Positions 59,523-64,000 of a stretch of DNA of 64,000 nt are shown here, piece by piece. The DNA is from Parelaphostrongylus tenuis (taxonomy: Eukaryota > Nematoda > Chromadorea > Rhabditida > Metastrongylidae). The DNA is taken from NCBI GenBank assembly GCA_019055375.1, contig JAHQIW010001307.1, positions 368,501-432,500 of the forward strand, written 5' to 3'. Every line of letters begins with the position of its first letter. Within the stretch, counting starts at the first letter, position 1. A program made the position numbers and the translations under genes. The notes under the pieces were generated by a model. It saw nothing but the letters and a program-made list of their open reading frames with translations, was not told where the DNA came from and did no database searches.

Positions 59523-60614
59523 CTGCGTGTACAGCATTATTCCCTTTAGGAACAGCAACAAATTCAGACGTCTTTTTGCGCGGCGTAAACCATTCCTGGA
59601 AAGCATATCACATCTCAGTTATGTTCTTGTGTCCGTTGTCCGATGACAGTCCTGGCTGTGATGACTGACGCGTCAGGTGATTCTGCTTGCTTCAATTTTT
59701 CTACTTAACGCTCAGACAAGCGTTGGATATCAGCAGCTTGAGAAAGCCTCCCATTCGGTCATTGTTCTTCAGTGCTGGTTCGGTTAATTCCCAATTTTCT
59801 TATCGATTTCTCTCATCAATGTTCAACATTAAGTAACTGTTAAACATTACAATAAGCCTTATGAAAACCGCAACCGTTCACGAATTTTATAGAGAAAGAT
59901 CATTAATTAGTTATTTATCGCTTTGTCGCCTCATCTGCTTCGCTTCTTAACGCTTTATTTAATTTCAATTTTCATTCAAAAAAATCAACCGCACAACAAT
60001 ATAATCATTCCTATGATAACTGATATGAAATCATTTGCTGGGCAAAGAGTCCTCCTAGAATGGATGGGTCTGGCGGTTGAAGAAGTCAGTGATTTCACTT
60101 TCAAGTTGGCTATTGCCTTTGTATTTTCATCCCGCAGATCCTGCTTCAGGGCGAAGAAGAGGTTTTAGACCGATGGAACTTATCAGGTCTACACGGTGGA
60201 TATGGTACCGTAGTCCAGTCCAGTTCTCCAAAATATGGTGAATCGACTTTTCAAAAGAGGTGATCGATGAATGCATGAGCTCGCTATCGAGGCATCACTT
60301 TGCTGAATCCCACCCATTTCATTTAGACGGCGAATGATAGTGCTACGGCCTTATCCAAGTGTCTCTCAAGCCACTAGAACATTCCCCAGGTTTTGACACT
60401 AACCCCATTTGATGGAAAAAAAATGTATAAACAATAGTACGAAAGAGTTTTTAGGCCAACCCATTACTTCAAGATTTTTGAGTGCTGTTAGATCGTGAGC
60501 GAAGTACCTGCTTAGTCCGTGGCATACTATTGCAGCCGTCAGCTCTCGCAACTGCTTTCGATCCCGCGCATTTTTGGCAATAATATGCAATTCTGTGTCC
60601 GTGAGATATTCAAT
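59523..60614 (-). CDS. Partial gene: three phase-compatible exons, unrecognised
   Basis: Candidate minus-strand exons are 60614-60528 (IEYLTDTELHIIAKNARDRK, then QLRELTAAI, GTATGC donor), 60143-60099 (QDLRDENTKAIANLK) and 59595-59523 (EWFTPRKKTSEFVAVPKG, then GTAAGA donor). All join in phase 0 and read as a soluble, helix-rich protein. Other donors are possible for the first exon (GTACTT at 60507). A mariner fragment lies in the first intron. Start, end and identity remain unknown. Confidence 0.35.
60190..60420 (-). mobile_element. Decayed mariner N-terminal fragment
   Basis: The minus strand reads GRSTIIRRLNEMGGI, the second helix-turn-helix of mariner transposases, followed by a decayed leader into SCIHRSPLLKSRF. 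No catalytic region remains. Confidence 0.5.
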
Positions 60615-61980
60615 CTAAAACATTGACACTTTGCAAAAATTTTGTGGCTCATAGAGATTACCCACTAGTATTGTGCCTGAAAATCACTGACCCTACTATG
60701 AAGATGTTCTCCACCCGTGCCCTTCTTCAAATCCTCATCTACTGAACGGTGAGATTTACTGAAACAAGGCTATTTCCATATGCTTGATGTCAGTGTTGTG
60801 TACTTACTAGAAAAGTCTTTTGAATGGATTGATATCTCAGCTACTGATGTTACATAAATTTCACATTGTAAAAAGTAGAAAACAATTCATGTCTAGTTGG
60901 TACAAATCCCACCTTTTTTGAAATCTGCTTGACATCATTAATCTTCTAATCGTGCAATTTTAATTTGTGAAGTTGATATTTTGAATTGACTATGAATTAT
61001 TTGGAGTGTTGCTATAACAACGACTTTCTTCGCCCTGAGCTTTTTAAATATATCAAACTCCGTTGTAGAGTTGTTGTGAGGCACAATGGCGAGCAATCGA
61101 ACTCTTTAGACCTTCGAAGGTGGTGAAAGGTTTAAATTGAACCTCACCATACAGCGAATGATGGGTTGCTGATATGGAAATGGATAATTATGTTTAACAA
61201 TCATCGTATCAAACCTTATAATGACGGCTTACTGTTGAACCGGTTGTTCCTTCTTCGTTTTTGAGAGTGCCGAAAACAACTCCCATTCGAAAGTCACCCG
61301 TTAATAATTCAAAATTACGTTTATTCTATGGTATGCGTTATTTTGCGTTGTAAAGTATGAAGGTTCTTGTACTACCTTGTTTCACTTCCCATCTGTTTTC
61401 AAGGCTACTTTACGTATGACCGAAGTTTTTGTAATCAATTCACCCATTGTATACATAACTCTTCAAACTTTCACGTATGGTTTCGGCTGACGCCTAAAAA
61501 ACTTTGTCTTCGTTGTAGATATTGGTGGAGCAGATCTTCCGTAGAACCATGGTACAGCTCTGCTAGAGCGCCATCACGTTGACTAGATGGAGTGAAGATA
61601 TTTCAGACAAGTCTGCGAGCAAGCTTGCGACCTCTAAGTCATAGGGACTTTATGAGATTGAGTTGGGACTATGTCAGAGAGTAGGATTGCAGGGTGTTGC
61701 TTGCAATAATCAACATAGCTATCACTGTGCTTCGACACCTTATAAAAGCATCGTAATTATGCTACTTGGCTTCTAAAAAAGAAAGAGAAAAAGAAAGAGT
61801 AAAAAAAAAAGAAACCAATGAAAGCCTAATTGAAATAACTGCCTTTGTAACGTAAATATGTGTGATTAGTTTTCTTTTTAATTCGTCTCGTAGTTCTTAT
61901 TTACGCAAAATTTTCCAGAAACAAGCTACTCACTTTTCCGTCCACTTAGTATTAGGTTAAGCTATAAGTTCCCAACACCT
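60615..61980. other. AT-rich spacer or intron
   Basis: No supported exon or repeat. A purine-rich A/G run lies at 61777-61815. Confidence 0.4.
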
Positions 61981-61984
61981 TATG

Positions 61985-62405
61985 AAAATTCGAAGTTCAT
62001 ACATAGATTCAAATGAGCACAACTAGTTTTGGTTCAGCAACAGTAATAATTCTTCAAAATGAAAACACCATTATCCATGATCTTCGGCCAATGATGTGCA
62101 AGCTTTCGGTTCTTCTCAAATGCGGCCAACTTGGGCATTGAATCAAAAAGCTCCTGACATGATTCTTCAACATGATCAGATATCTCGAATCGGCGTCCAC
62201 GCCGGAAATGTGCCATTGAGTGGGAAAGAAAATAGCGAGCGATAGCATCTGGACCACAGGTTGGGTGAGGCGAGACATTGTTTCGCTCTAATTTATCAAA
62301 TTTTTCGATAGTCTTCATTGCGGTGTGGGGCTTGGCATTATCTTGCTGAGAAGCGCGCGCTTTTGACGAGTCACTGTCGGGTTCAACGAAACTCTGCCGT
62401 GCGAG
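61985..62405 (-). mobile_element. Mariner transposase C-terminal relic
   Basis: The minus strand carries SQQDNAKPHTAMKTIEKFDK (about 62350-62290, the QDNxRPH motif) and then, on the same frame after a deletion, FLSHSMAHFRRGRRFEISDH and a decayed C-terminus (HHWPKIMDNG). The region between the motif and the last catalytic Asp is shortened. Confidence 0.7.
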
Positions 62406-62950
62406 TTTTGTATGATAATAATCCTGAGATATTACCCTGGATTTACAGTAACCGACACTGCATAAAACAAATGCAAAATTTCACTTCTTTGGGGGTGTTG
62501 AGGAATTTTTTCCTTAACCTATTACTTGGATTTCTCTCACTGCAATTTTTTCTCAGCATTCGTCGTCGTATGGGGTATCAACAAACATGCAGCAAGAAAA
62601 ACTCGTCTGTATTACGTATCTAATAATCTGATATCGATGTAGAAGTGAATCAAGCAAAAAAAGTGCCCGTCGCATTGATTTAAATGTCTCGTAGTTAGAG
62701 AATCCTCTATGGAGTTTCTTTCACTCTCGCAGAACACAATCCTTGGGAACACATGTTATATACTTCACTTGCTCAAGATATTCATGTAATCCAAATTTGA
62801 CGAGGATCCCACATGTTACGCTGTTTCTGGACGCAAAATCTGATGGTTAGCTACTTTATTGGGAAAGTATATGATTTACAAAGCTGTCAGCTACTCTTTA
62901 ATCCCCAAGAAAAGCACTTAACTTACTGATGAGAAGCGAAGATTACAGAC
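62406..62950. other. Spacer or intron without supported features
   Basis: Nothing convincing was read on either strand. Confidence 0.4.
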
Positions 62951-63802
62951 CTGCATATCGATCCCGACCACCTCTTTTGATGACAGTTGATATTCTTAGA
63001 ATTCCGAGTGAGTTGTTGAGCACCTGTTCGATTTGAAAGACTTCCGATTTAACACTAGCAACATTTCCATGAGATAAATGCATCTGTTAAAAAAAGATGG
63101 TATTTACTTTTTTTAGGTTCTTTGTCGGTGTTGGAATCATCAATAATAAAAAAGGTGAATGATACCGAATCCTCGAGTTCTCTCCCTGATATTTACCACT
63201 AGAGCTGTCACATTTAGCCAACTATCTATTCAAATAGGTTAGTTCTTCATGTTACTCCTTCCATGCTGTCTCAAAATGTTGCCTTTCCAGAATCTTCAAG
63301 TATATCAGGCAAACAATTCAAATAAAGCTGTGTACAAGACTATAGTCTACAATAAAGATGTCAAGAGTACGTCTAGAGTATTTCACTGATTGGAATGTTC
63401 AATTCTCAGCTTTAAGTCTACCTAGGTACTCTCGTGTGAAATTTCACACAGACGTCTTATAAAGATTTTAACTGAAGTAAGACTGGCACTAACAGCGCTG
63501 GAACACTTTGTCTCTTATTAAACGCTGGAATTCTGAATCACAGCGGATGGAGAATAACGCCAAAATCACATTATCGTCTTTGAGATGTTCAATAGTGTCT
63601 GACCTAATACTTGCAATGCGAATAAGTTCTTGATCTGTTCATAATTTTCGTGAACATTCCTGCTACAATGTTGGTTAGTCGACCTCAGAGTATTACTGAA
63701 AGAAAGTAATAAGAATATCTATTTCTCCATTAGCCTCTAAGCATGACTGTAGAAGCGATTTTCCATAGCTGTTTTCATAATGACCTAGAGCAAAGATTCT
63801 AC
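62951..63802 (-). CDS. Partial gene: three phase-compatible exons, unrecognised
   Basis: Candidate minus-strand exons are about 63802 or 63785 to 63697 (GHYENSYGKSLLQSCLEANG, then EIDILITFF), 63659-63611 (NVHENYEQIKNLFALQ) and 63083-62951 (MHLSHGNVASVKSEVFQIEQ, then LGILRISTVIKRGGRDRYAG). Junction phases agree (2/1, 0/0) and acceptors are good (AACAG, AGCAG). The last exon ends in phase 1 at a GTCTGT donor. A competing frame through 63650-63500 also reads open. The rest of the gene was not found. It may or may not belong with the exons at 59.5-60.6 kb. Confidence 0.4.
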
Positions 63803-64000
63803 TACAATAGCAAAAGATGGAAGCACTAGGCGTTCTTCACCGAATTGCGGATTGTTCGACTCTCAATGTAAGGCATTTTGATCCTGCTCATCAACAAACG
63901 ATGTTCATTCATTCTCTGCAAAGTCTGTGCAAAATTGAATTTCAACTTTCATTATAAAGCTGCATTGAGTACGAATGCTCATAGTGTACTAGTCTAGTGT
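63803..64000. other. Right edge of window, unresolved
   Basis: A short minus-strand frame (LLMSRIKMPYIESRTIRNS, ending at a GTGAAG donor) may be a further exon of the preceding partial gene. The window ends before this can be tested. Confidence 0.2.

Noticed and set aside
63480..63650. Alternative open frame (RIASIRSDTIEHLKDDN) overlapping the exon at 63611-63659
   Set aside because: It also looks coding, but its ends match the phases of neighbouring exons less well than the NVHENYEQIKNL frame. Kept only as a competitor.

Overview
This window looks like nuclear DNA of a clade V nematode, probably a strongylid or hookworm. The genes are split into many exons with short introns and TTTTCAG-type acceptors. 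Trans-splice-like acceptors sit directly in front of start codons. The AT-rich spacers are full of mariner, Tc1, RTE and tRNA-derived SINE debris. No bacterial-style operon, CRISPR array, rRNA cluster or functional tRNA gene was found. All assignments come from reading motifs and splice phases by eye; no database search was run.

Three conserved genes could be rebuilt exon by exon. The plus strand from the left edge to 2975 carries fsn-1 (the FBXO45 F-box/SPRY ubiquitin-ligase subunit), missing its first exon. The plus strand from 3548 to 15275 carries rpb-2, the second-largest subunit of RNA polymerase II: 28 exons, 1184 codons, phase-consistent throughout, with one exon preceded by CG instead of AG. 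The two genes lie head to tail, as I recall they do in C. elegans, and may form an operon. The minus strand from 27225 to 15654 carries ctns-1 (the lysosomal cystine transporter cystinosin): 7 exons, 409 codons, convergent with rpb-2.

The stretch from 27 to 51 kb is mainly repeats. It holds mariner relics, several tRNA-derived SINE families, a cluster of palindromic MITEs at 39.2-40.4 kb, and a full-length RTE-type LINE at 42191-45531 with a 12-bp target duplication. A Tc1-type relic at 47761-49028 is followed within 40 bp by a 5'-truncated copy of the same LINE with its own 10-bp duplication.

From 51 to 64 kb the minus strand holds genes I could not name. One encodes a 183-residue tail-anchored protein (52343-51417). 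One encodes a polytopic membrane protein (58590-55334). Several more coding-looking exons lie between 59.5 and 63.8 kb. MITEs, SINEs and mariner pieces interrupt them.

No wholly new system stands out. The best leads are the palindromic mariner derivatives (5' ends paired at 2.0-2.6 kb, 3' ends paired at 20.25-21.0 kb), the non-AG splice acceptor in rpb-2, the shared ACAGGTG 3' repeat of the RTE family, the dense set of SINE families, and the two unnamed membrane-protein genes.
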